DNA from: Lachnospiraceae bacterium | Lineage (GTDB): Bacteria > Bacillota > Clostridia > Lachnospirales > Lachnospiraceae | Assembly (NCBI GenBank): GCA_016282215.1 | Contig: JAEEKC010000323.1 | Coordinates: 1-6,852, forward strand | Direction of reading: 5' to 3' | Length of the DNA stretch: 6,852 nucleotides | Part shown: positions 1-5,332 of the stretch, piece by piece | Layout: the number at the start of each line of letters is the position of its first letter | Numbering within the stretch: the stretch's first letter is position 1 | Made by a program: the position numbers and the translations under genes | The notes under the pieces: generated by a model | What the model saw: the letters and a program-made list of their open reading frames with translations, nothing else | The model's database searches: none | What the model was told of the DNA's origin: nothing

Positions 1-1040
1 ATACCGCCGCCGGTACTGCCTGCACAGGCACCGATGAACATCAATATCACCAGGATATTTTTGGAAAAGGACGGCCAGCGGTCAAAATCCGTCGTTGCGT
101 ATCCCGTTGTCGTGATAATGGAACCCACCTGAAATGCCGCATCCGTCAGGCATTCAAAACTGCTCTGATACATATCTTTGATATTGATCCAGATCGATAC
201 GATGGCTGCTATGATGATAATGAAATACCAGCGCACTTCTTCCATCAAAAACCCTTTTTTAAACTGTTTCATCAAAAGCAGATAATAGAAGTTGAAGTTT
301 ACGCCAAACAGCATCATGAAAACCGTAATGATCCACTTTTGCAGGTACGTGTAACTGGCTATGGAGTCCGACAACACGCCGAAACCGCCGGTACCGGCCG
401 TACCGAAGGAAAGGGTGATCGCATGAAATGGATGCATGCCGCTGATCAAAAGCAAAACACACTCCAATACCGTCATCACAAGATAGATCTTGTACAAAAT
501 CCCAGCCGTCGCACGGATCTTCGGCACCAGTTTGCCCACAGAGGGCCCCGGGCTCTCCGCACGCATCAGGTTCATGCTGCCGCCACCGCCCATAGGCACA
601 ACTGCCAGCAAAAATACCAGCACACCCATGCCGCCGATCCAGTGGGTAAAAGACCGCCAGAAAAGGGATACGTGTGATAAGGCTTCCACATCAGGCAGGA
701 TGGAGGCTCCTGTCGTCGTAAAACCGGAGATCGTCTCAAACAGGGCATCGATATAAGACGGGATCTCTCCAGTCGCAAAAAAAGGAAGCGCCCCAAATGC
801 TGACAACAAGATCCATGCCAGCGCAGTGGTCAGGCATCCTTCTTTGAGATAAAACGTATAACTTTCCGGCTTGCGGTATGTCATCCAAAGACCGAACCAT
901 CCGCAGAGCGCTGCAACGGCAAGATAGAAAACCCCTTCATGTTCCCAGTAGATCAGGGCTACCAGAGATGAAAGCAACAGAAAAACCGCTTCTATCTTGA
1001 GCACATTGCCAAGTACATATCGAATCATATGTCGATTCAT
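1..1040 (-). CDS. trkH: Trk-type potassium uptake protein TrkH, N-terminal 346 residues (partial, cut at the left edge)
   Basis: This is the integral-membrane, K+-translocating subunit of a Trk/Ktr-type uptake system, gated by the cytoplasmic TrkA protein. The frame is open from the ATG at 1040 to the left edge, covering 346 codons of a family usually near 480. Visible features are alternating hydrophobic helices and three of the expected four pore loops: TTTGAS (residues 108-113), GTAGTGGFG (213-221) and TTTGYAT (310-316). The Gly-rich CAGSTGGG (339-346) precedes the fourth loop, which lies outside the window. The WIGGMG segment (134-139) after the first loop is also typical. The start is supported by GGAG at 1049-1052, 8 nt upstream. 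The gene lies 94 nt downstream of trkA on the same strand, as expected for a trkA-trkH operon. The symbol trkH is preferred to ktrB because the partner TrkA has two RCK modules. Confidence 0.95.
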   Translation of the reverse strand, partial: MNRHMIRYVLGNVLKIEAVFLLLSSLVALIYWEHEGVFYLAVAALCGWFGLWMTYRKPESYTFYLKEGCLTTALAWILLSAFGALPFFATGEIPSYIDALFETISGFTTTGASILPDVEALSHVSLFWRSFTHWIGGMGVLVFLLAVVPMGGGGSMNLMRAESPGPSVGKLVPKIRATAGILYKIYLVMTVLECVLLLISGMHPFHAITLSFGTAGTGGFGVLSDSIASYTYLQKWIITVFMMLFGVNFNFYYLLLMKQFKKGFLMEEVRWYFIIIIAAIVSIWINIKDMYQSSFECLTDAAFQVGSIITTTGYATTDFDRWPSFSKNILVILMFIGACAGSTGGG

Positions 1041-1063
1041 GATGATTACTCCAACTTAAAATT

Positions 1064-1102
1064 CCCGGTCCCAACCATCAGTTCCGCTGACAGTTTTCCG
1101 GG
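1064..1102 (-). promoter_or_regulatory. Stem-loop in the trkA-trkH intergenic RNA
   Basis: On the minus-strand RNA, CCCGG (1102-1098) can pair with CCGGG (1068-1064). Inside it, a 9-bp stem forms between positions 1095-1087 and 1081-1073, with a 5-nt loop. Two of the inner pairs are U-G or G-U wobbles, which pair only in the trkH-sense RNA and become A/C mismatches on the other strand. The outer arm is followed by AATTTTAAG, too few U residues for a convincing terminator. It could be an mRNA processing or stability element that sets the TrkA:TrkH ratio, or a weak attenuator. No sequence family is recognised. Confidence 0.35.
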
Positions 1103-1134
1103 TAAGAAAGGCCATTTTTATCCGGCAGCCTAAG

Positions 1135-2541
1135 TCATGCAAGGATATCGGTTATATCGTTAAATCCCATATGCGCCGTAACGATGATCACAATATCACC
1201 AACACAGATCATATCACTACCACTGGGGATGATGATCTTGCCCTTCCTAATGATCCCGGCGATCAGCAGGGATGATTTCAGGGAAAGTTCCATCAACGGC
1301 TTGCTGGTGATCGCCGATTCTTCCTCGATCTCAAATTCCAGTGCCTCAGCTTTGCGATCTACCAGATAATAAAGTGTTCGCAGGTTATTCCTTCCGATGG
1401 TGTTGGACATACCTCTGACGTAGGCAATGATCGCCTCGGACGTAATATATTTCGGGAACAGAATACTGCCGAGATCCAGTTTGCCGATCACGCTGTGGAA
1501 GTTGATGCGGTTGATCTTGGTAATGACCTTTGCATTGGAAAACTGCCTTGCAAACAACGTCAGTATAATATTCTCCTCATCGATACCTGTCAAGGGGATA
1601 AAGGCCTCCACGGAATCGATGCCTTCTTCCCGCAGCAGATCTTCGTCACTGCCGTCACCATTGATGATGATGGCCTTCGGAAGAAGGATGGAAAGCTCCT
1701 CGCATCTCTTTTTATCCTGCTCGATGATCTTTACGTCGATACCGCTTCGGAGCAGCTGATTGCCCAGATAATATGCTGCTCTTCCGCCGCCAACGATCAT
1801 GGCATTTTTGACCTGCCGCACATTAAATCCGATCTTGGTCAAAAATGACCGCGCGATCTTCGGCGTGGAAACAAAGGAGATCACGTCACCGCTTTTCAGC
1901 TCAAATTTACCGGAAGGGATATTGACGCCGCCATCCCTTTCCACAATGCAGACAAGCACATTGGACTCGATATGCTGGCTGACATCGATCAGTGTCATGC
2001 CGTCCAGTTTATTCCCCTCGGGAATCTTAAACTTGACCATTTCCGCCTGTCCATGGGCAAAAGAGCCCACCTCAAGCGCTGTCGGCATAAGCAGGATCCT
2101 GCCTGCCTCCCTTGCCGTCTCAAGCTCCGGATTGATGATCATGGCAAGTCCGAGTTTTTCACGAAGATACGCCGACTCCTTACTGTAATCCGGCGTCCTG
2201 ACTCTGGCAATGGCCGCACAGTCTGCCACCTGCTTGGCTACCGTACAACAAAGGAGATTCAGTTCATCGGAACCGGTGACGGCGATAAACAGATCCGTAT
2301 CTGCGATCCCAGCTTCGATCTGCACGCTGTAGCTTGCGCCGTTCCCTGTCATGCCCATGATATCAAAAGTATTGGTCAGAGATGCGATGATATCCGGATC
2401 CGTATCGATCACGGTGATATCATGTCCTTCTTTGCAAAGCTGTTCTACCAGTGTCCCGCCTACTTTTCCGCCGCCGACGATCATGATATGAAGACCGCGG
2501 ACATTAGACTGCGGGGCTCCTATTTTGAATGGGTTGTGCAT
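1135..2541 (-). CDS. trkA: Trk system potassium uptake regulatory protein TrkA (two RCK modules)
   Basis: TrkA is the peripheral cytoplasmic gating protein that binds NAD(H) and/or nucleotides and controls the TrkH pore. The 468 residues form two tandem RCK modules. RCK_N1 spans about 17-135, with GGGKVG at 23-28 and the ribose-binding acid D46 in VIDTD. RCK_C1 spans about 155-238. RCK_N2 spans about 247-370, with GGGRAA at 251-256 and E274. RCK_C2 spans about 390-466. The length matches double-RCK TrkA proteins (about 450-460) plus a short N-terminal extension. The start at 2541 is set by AAGAAGG at 2550-2556, spaced 8 nt. The alternative Met20 just before IVGGG, where many TrkA proteins begin, has no ribosome site. 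It lies 26 nt downstream of the TPM gene and 94 nt upstream of trkH, so co-transcription is likely. Confidence 0.96.
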   Translation of the reverse strand: MHNPFKIGAPQSNVRGLHIMIVGGGKVGGTLVEQLCKEGHDITVIDTDPDIIASLTNTFDIMGMTGNGASYSVQIEAGIADTDLFIAVTGSDELNLLCCTVAKQVADCAAIARVRTPDYSKESAYLREKLGLAMIINPELETAREAGRILLMPTALEVGSFAHGQAEMVKFKIPEGNKLDGMTLIDVSQHIESNVLVCIVERDGGVNIPSGKFELKSGDVISFVSTPKIARSFLTKIGFNVRQVKNAMIVGGGRAAYYLGNQLLRSGIDVKIIEQDKKRCEELSILLPKAIIINGDGSDEDLLREEGIDSVEAFIPLTGIDEENIILTLFARQFSNAKVITKINRINFHSVIGKLDLGSILFPKYITSEAIIAYVRGMSNTIGRNNLRTLYYLVDRKAEALEFEIEEESAITSKPLMELSLKSSLLIAGIIRKGKIIIPSGSDMICVGDIVIIVTAHMGFNDITDILA

Positions 2542-2549
2542 GGTTGTTA

Positions 2550-2556
2550 CCTTCTT
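2550..2556 (-). promoter_or_regulatory. Ribosome binding site of trkA (decides the start)
   Basis: The minus strand reads AAGAAGG, 8 nt before the ATG at 2541. The competing internal Met20 (codon at 2484-2482) is preceded by CGCGGTCTTCATATC, with no Shine-Dalgarno match, so the longer TrkA with an 18-19 residue N-terminal extension is preferred. Confidence 0.7.
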
Positions 2557-2567
2557 AAAAAATTAAC

Positions 2568-3410
2568 TCAGTGGTGGTGTCCTCCGCCGCCATGTGAAAA
2601 TCCGCCGGAAGAAATATGATGACCGCCGCCACCGCCGGAACCGGAGCTGGTTTCGATCTTTCTCTTGTGCACCGTCTTGGTCAGAAACTGATCGATATGG
2701 CGCTCTTCCACCGGCGAACCGCCTGTCACATAAGTCAGCGGGGTTGTCGTATCCTTCGCCTGTTTCGTGTATAAGTGGATGAGAAAATACAGTCCCGACA
2801 AAACCAATGCGATTATGACCACAATGATCCAGGGGATCCGCAGGCTCTGCGGACTTCCGGAGAGCATATGCTTTTTCACACCGTTGATATACAGCTTGTA
2901 TGCTTCATAGGGATTCGAGTTTACCACTCCGCATACATCATCGAGCAGTTCATCGATATCATCAGAGGAATATTTGTTCTCCACCCTGCCGCTGGTCGAC
3001 AGCCAGGTATCGCCGTTATAGTCGCCGAAACTATACCAGTTATCCACCAATACGCAGCCGTCTCCATGCGCCGCATCATAACCGAAACAGTTTTCATCAT
3101 AAAAATCGTCTGCCCAGTCACGGAGACCGTTCCATTCCCCTCCGATCTCCCGATTCAGGGTTACGAGTACGATATCACAGCCGCACTCATCTTCCGCCTG
3201 CGCGATCAGAGAACGCAGCGCCGCTTCTTCATCCTCCGAAAGCAGTTCGCCGTAATCAAAAACCCTTTCATCCGTCTTTGCTTCCTTGTTGCCGCGTACG
3301 AACCCGGTCTTGGGGTGACTGCTGCGATAACCCGCCACGCCTGCGACACCGAGCCCGAAGATGATCAATATGAGAAATAATACCCAAAAGTTTTTGATAT
3401 ATCTTTTCAT
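2568..3410 (-). CDS. TPM-domain membrane protein with Gly/His-rich tail (YgcG/YdjH-like)
   Basis: The protein has 280 residues. A signal anchor or first membrane segment lies at about 8-27. A TPM domain spans about 50-182, starting FDYGELLSEDEEAALRSLI and including the CDIVLVTLN strand. A second membrane helix lies at about 192-214. A 66-residue tail ends in low-complexity Gly/Ser/His, with H264, H265, H273 and H278-280 in the last 17 residues. TPM domains occur in thylakoid Psb32/TLP18.3 and in bacterial YgcG-type proteins. No enzymatic role is established for most, and I do not assign one. The topology suggests the TPM domain is extracytoplasmic and the His-rich tail cytoplasmic. The partner upstream is a zinc-ribbon membrane protein only 13 nt away, which mirrors B. 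subtilis ydjG-ydjH. A TTG at 3422 would add four residues, but it overlaps the ribosome site, so the ATG at 3410 is chosen. Confidence 0.88.
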   Translation of the reverse strand: MKRYIKNFWVLFLILIIFGLGVAGVAGYRSSHPKTGFVRGNKEAKTDERVFDYGELLSEDEEAALRSLIAQAEDECGCDIVLVTLNREIGGEWNGLRDWADDFYDENCFGYDAAHGDGCVLVDNWYSFGDYNGDTWLSTSGRVENKYSSDDIDELLDDVCGVVNSNPYEAYKLYINGVKKHMLSGSPQSLRIPWIIVVIIALVLSGLYFLIHLYTKQAKDTTTPLTYVTGGSPVEERHIDQFLTKTVHKRKIETSSGSGGGGGHHISSGGFSHGGGGHHH

Positions 3411-3416
3411 GGTATT

Positions 3417-3422
3417 CTCCAA
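3417..3422 (-). promoter_or_regulatory. Ribosome binding site of the TPM gene (decides the start)
   Basis: The minus strand reads TTGGAG, 6 nt before the ATG at 3410. The TTG codon that would open a slightly longer frame is itself part of this site, so initiation there is unlikely. The site begins 1 nt after the stop codon of the upstream gene (TAA at 3424-3426), consistent with translational coupling. Confidence 0.65.
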
Positions 3423-3423
3423 C

Positions 3424-4407
3424 TTACAAAAGTGACATCAGGATATTCCACAGGGCCATCATTCCGAAAAACCATATAAACATGGTAGCTGAGTATAGTG
3501 CGATCTTATAAGGCGACTGCGGCGGCTGACCAACCAGTTTACCGGTCTGCCCGTTGATATAAAACGGATAGGTCTTATCCCGGTACTTGTAAAAATAGGT
3601 CCAGACCGGGAACATGGAATACGTCGTATCCTTCTGCCGGAATGCCGAACCGTCATTTCTGTTCGTCATTGACGTATAGCCGGCGATCGTTTTTTCCGTA
3701 ATGCTCTTCGCGTCTTCTCTGGCCTTTTGCTGCGCGCGCACCAAAAGCTCCTCGCTCTCCATGTTATATTGTTCTGCCAGAAAGCCGGAGAGGAATTTTG
3801 CCTGATATGGCTGCAGTTTGCTGTAATCATAAGGCTCCATCAGGTCCATGACGTCATCCGGCTTGGCATAGGATGCATCAGCCGGCATTTTTTCAATGGG
3901 AACCACCATCTGCCGCTCGATCTGGTACTGGGAATCCTCAGTATACTGATAATCCCCGGTCGTCCAGGTACGCACCTTATGACCGATAGCCGATATCGTG
4001 TAACGCACATCAAAATCAAAAAGAAAGAAGGGCACGTACATGCCTTCCATTCCGGAAAGCTTGGCATCCGAAAGGAAATCGTCGGGCAGGAATTTTTCCT
4101 TTCCGAATTCATCTTTCAAAATGTCCTCCGCCTCTTTGTGGCTCTTTTCAAAAGGCAGGATCAAACGGGGTTCATACTGCCCTGTAGTCCGCTCTTCCAC
4201 AATGACATAGGAATCGCAGTACTCGCATTTGAGCGCAGCATTATACTGTTCGATCTTCAGTTCGCCGCCGCAGGCCGGACAGTTGAACATGCCTTCGCTC
4301 GCAACCTGCTCCTCGCTGTCTTCACTTTCGCAATACGGGCAATACATCTTCTGTCTTTCCGGCGAAAAAACCGTATTGCCGCCGCAGTTTTTACATCGAA
4401 AGATCAT
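3424..4407 (-). CDS. Double zinc-ribbon, C-tail-anchored membrane protein (TFIIB-type zinc ribbon; YdjG-like)
   Basis: The protein has 327 residues. Two four-cysteine zinc ribbons sit at the N terminus: C5, C8, C23, C26 and C43, C46, C61, C64. A conserved-looking middle follows, with YVPFFLFDFDV (124-134) and a charged, probably helical stretch (about 215-240). Near the C terminus is MFPVWTYFYKYRDKTYPF then INGQTGKLVG (265-293). One membrane helix at about 302-325 ends the chain, so the zinc ribbons should face the cytoplasm on a tail-anchored protein. Such proteins are often labelled TFIIB-type zinc-ribbon or RNA polymerase subunit P-like. Nothing here indicates a transcription role. From memory, B. 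subtilis YdjG has this architecture and works with YdjH in recruiting the SPFH protein YdjI to the membrane. No pspA or SPFH gene lies in this window. A GTG at 4416 overlaps the ribosome site, so the ATG at 4407 is chosen. Confidence 0.88.
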   Translation of the reverse strand: MIFRCKNCGGNTVFSPERQKMYCPYCESEDSEEQVASEGMFNCPACGGELKIEQYNAALKCEYCDSYVIVEERTTGQYEPRLILPFEKSHKEAEDILKDEFGKEKFLPDDFLSDAKLSGMEGMYVPFFLFDFDVRYTISAIGHKVRTWTTGDYQYTEDSQYQIERQMVVPIEKMPADASYAKPDDVMDLMEPYDYSKLQPYQAKFLSGFLAEQYNMESEELLVRAQQKAREDAKSITEKTIAGYTSMTNRNDGSAFRQKDTTYSMFPVWTYFYKYRDKTYPFYINGQTGKLVGQPPQSPYKIALYSATMFIWFFGMMALWNILMSLL

Positions 4408-4413
4408 GCTTTG

Positions 4414-4421
4414 CACCTCTT
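4414..4421 (-). promoter_or_regulatory. Ribosome binding site of the zinc-ribbon gene (decides the start)
   Basis: The minus strand reads AAGAGGTG, with the AAGAGG core ending 8 nt before the ATG at 4407. The candidate GTG start at 4416 uses the last base of this core, so the downstream ATG is the likely initiator. I find no convincing -35/-10 pair between the terminator-like hairpin and this site. The operon promoter is therefore unresolved, or expression comes partly from readthrough. Confidence 0.6.
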
Positions 4422-4439
4422 AAATAACAGCACTACTAC

Positions 4440-4469
4440 AAAAGGCAATCCCGGACTTGCCGGGATGCC
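4440..4469 (-). terminator. Rho-independent terminator-like hairpin after the phosphoribosyltransferase gene
   Basis: On the minus strand GGCATCCCGG (4469-4460), loop CAAGT, then CCGGGATTGCC (4454-4444) forms a 10-bp GC-rich stem with one bulged base. It is followed by TTTTG. The U-run is short, so termination may be partial. It lies 66 nt after the phosphoribosyltransferase stop and 37 nt before the zinc-ribbon gene start, so it either separates the two units or attenuates readthrough into the potassium operon. Confidence 0.55.
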
Positions 4470-4534
4470 TGCGTTCTCTTTCGTCATATCCTCATGCTTT
4501 CCATCCGGATAAACTGATGTTTATCGGGCGGGTT

Positions 4535-5173
4535 TTACAATGTCGAATACCCAAATCCGTTACAGAATGCATCTACCGGAACACCTGCCTTGCAAAGCGG
4601 ACAGTTGTCTGAACGGTAACTCGCATAATCGGACAGGTCCACGCTCGAATACAGCGCGCGGATCGGAATCGTATCTACTTCCGTTCCAACGGAATAGATC
4701 GCTGCGATCCCAACAGGCTCACCCTGATAAAAACGGATAGAGCCGACTGCGCTCTTTAAGGTCGCGCCGGTGGTTGCCGTATCGATCAGGATCAGAACTT
4801 TCTTGCCTTTGATCATATGCTGATTATTTTCACGGAACATCATCTGACCGCTGGTGTTATACTCCGGCGAAGTGATATACATGGTCTGATGAGAGTTTGC
4901 GGAGATAACGCCCGCTTTAGTCATCTTGTTTGCCATGTAGGCACCGACTACTTCCATGCCGTTCAGACACAGGATCGTATCAACGATCGAGGTGGAAAGA
5001 AACATTTCAGCCAGCTCCTCGCCGGTTGCCCTTGCTTCCCTCTGGCGGGACTTCATATCACTCAGATCCATGTAGTAATTGACATGGGAATTCGGGGTTA
5101 CGAAATGCCCCGGGATATAACGAAGTACCACATCCTTGTTTCGTGAATAGTCAATTTTTCTGTAAGCCTGCAT
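4535..5173 (-). CDS. Orotate phosphoribosyltransferase-like protein (type I PRTase, divergent)
   Basis: The protein has 212 residues with the type I phosphoribosyltransferase fold signature. A hood-like N terminus contains GHFVTPNSHVNYYMDLSDM (22-40). RENNQHMIKGK (114-124) follows, and then the PRPP loop VLILIDTATTGATL (126-139). In the canonical loop two acidic residues precede the TTG; here the second is replaced (D131-T132). This fits a divergent OPRT relative better than a housekeeping PyrE. The C terminus carries CPLC (191-194) and C204, a possible metal-binding or redox site. No pyrimidine genes are adjacent, so the true substrate is unknown; orotate, another base, or a nucleotide-sensing role are all open. 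The start is firm: AGGAGG at 5179-5184, 5 nt before the ATG. A promoter and structured leader precede it, and a terminator-like hairpin follows, so it may be monocistronic. Confidence 0.85.
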   Translation of the reverse strand: MQAYRKIDYSRNKDVVLRYIPGHFVTPNSHVNYYMDLSDMKSRQREARATGEELAEMFLSTSIVDTILCLNGMEVVGAYMANKMTKAGVISANSHQTMYITSPEYNTSGQMMFRENNQHMIKGKKVLILIDTATTGATLKSAVGSIRFYQGEPVGIAAIYSVGTEVDTIPIRALYSSVDLSDYASYRSDNCPLCKAGVPVDAFCNGFGYSTL

Positions 5174-5174
5174 A

Positions 5175-5207
5175 TTACCCTCCTAACATTTCACCCACTG
5201 GCAGCAT
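5175..5207 (-). CDS. Possible 10-codon leader peptide (uORF) upstream of the PRTase gene
   Basis: The minus strand encodes MLPVGEMLGG followed by TAA. Upstream, AAGGA (5213-5217) lies 5 nt from the ATG, within a longer purine run GAGGAGAAGGA. The stop codon ends one base before the PRTase ATG (TAA-T-ATG), and the last two sense codons GGA GGG are the PRTase ribosome site itself. The ATG lies in the 3' arm of the leader hairpin, while its ribosome site is exposed in the loop. This arrangement would allow translational coupling or reinitiation. At this length chance occurrence is quite possible, and there is no protein-level evidence. Confidence 0.35.
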   Translation of the reverse strand: MLPVGEMLGG

Positions 5208-5238
5208 AAAGTTCCTTCTCCTCAGACTTTATACTGCC
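5200..5238 (-). promoter_or_regulatory. 13-bp stem-loop in the PRTase 5' leader
   Basis: On the minus-strand RNA GGCAGUAUAAAGU (5238-5226) pairs along its full length with ACUUUAUGCUGCC (5212-5200), around a 13-nt purine-rich loop. One pair is a U-G wobble that becomes a C/A mismatch on the other strand, so the structure favours the PRTase-sense transcript. The loop holds a Shine-Dalgarno-like run. There is no U-tract after the stem, so it is not a terminator. It lies about 20 nt downstream of the predicted transcription start. Confidence 0.6.
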
Positions 5239-5241
5239 CGG

Positions 5242-5253
5242 ATAAATATTTAT
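5242..5253. promoter_or_regulatory. AT-rich 12-bp palindrome near the PRTase transcription start
   Basis: ATAAATATTTAT is a perfect palindrome located immediately downstream of the predicted start point (about 5257) of the minus-strand promoter. The position suits a repressor operator, but AT-only palindromes arise readily by chance and no regulator family is recognised. Confidence 0.25.
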
Positions 5254-5263
5254 ATTCCCACAT

Positions 5264-5291
5264 ATCATACCACAAACCGCCCAAAAGTGAA
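5264..5291 (-). promoter_or_regulatory. Predicted sigma-A promoter of the PRTase gene
   Basis: On the minus strand the -35 is TTCACT (5291-5286), the spacer is 16 bp, and the -10 is TATGAT (5269-5264), with an extended -10 TG one base before it. The start point would be near 5257, giving a leader of about 84 nt that contains the stem-loop and the leader ORF. The -10 has one mismatch to consensus and the -35 has two. Confidence 0.55.
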
Positions 5292-5297
5292 ACCCTC

Positions 5298-5326
5298 TTG
5301 CAAAAAAAGCCCATTCTGTCTAAGAT
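5298..5326 (+). promoter_or_regulatory. Predicted sigma-A promoter of the FliB-family gene
   Basis: On the plus strand TTGCAA (5298-5303), a 17-bp spacer, then TAAGAT (5321-5326). Each hexamer matches consensus at four of six positions with ideal spacing. The start point would fall at about 5332-5334, on the initiator ATG at 5333. The -35 box lies 6 bp from the -35 of the divergent promoter, so the two may compete for polymerase or share a regulator. A weaker upstream alternative is TTTATA (5228-5233) with TATATT (5251-5256). Confidence 0.45.
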
Positions 5327-5332
5327 AAACTC

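Noticed and set aside
1972..2619. A 215-codon plus-strand open frame
   Set aside because: It lies opposite trkA and the tail of the TPM gene. Its product is a low-quality translation with a proline run arising from antisense Gly codons.
2568..2660. Repeat or tandem array signal in the GTGGTGGTG / CCGCCGCC stretch
   Set aside because: It is the codon-level consequence of the Gly/His-rich protein tail, not an independent DNA repeat.
2775..3380. A 201-codon plus-strand open frame
   Set aside because: It is antisense to the TPM gene, with no family resemblance and no ribosome site of note.
4417..4443. Promoter TTGCCT / TATTTA for the zinc-ribbon operon
   Set aside because: The putative -10 matches at only three positions and the -35 overlaps the terminator hairpin arm, so the pair is too weak to list.
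3727..4512. A 261-codon plus-strand open frame
   Set aside because: It is antisense to the zinc-ribbon gene, whose cysteine motifs and membrane tail are convincing. The plus-strand translation shows no recognisable domain.
4500..4530. Small hairpin ATAAAC-TGAT-GTTTAT just after the PRTase stop codon
   Set aside because: The stem is AT-rich with a mismatch near its base and has no U-tract on the minus strand. The GC-rich hairpin at 4444-4469 is a better terminator candidate.
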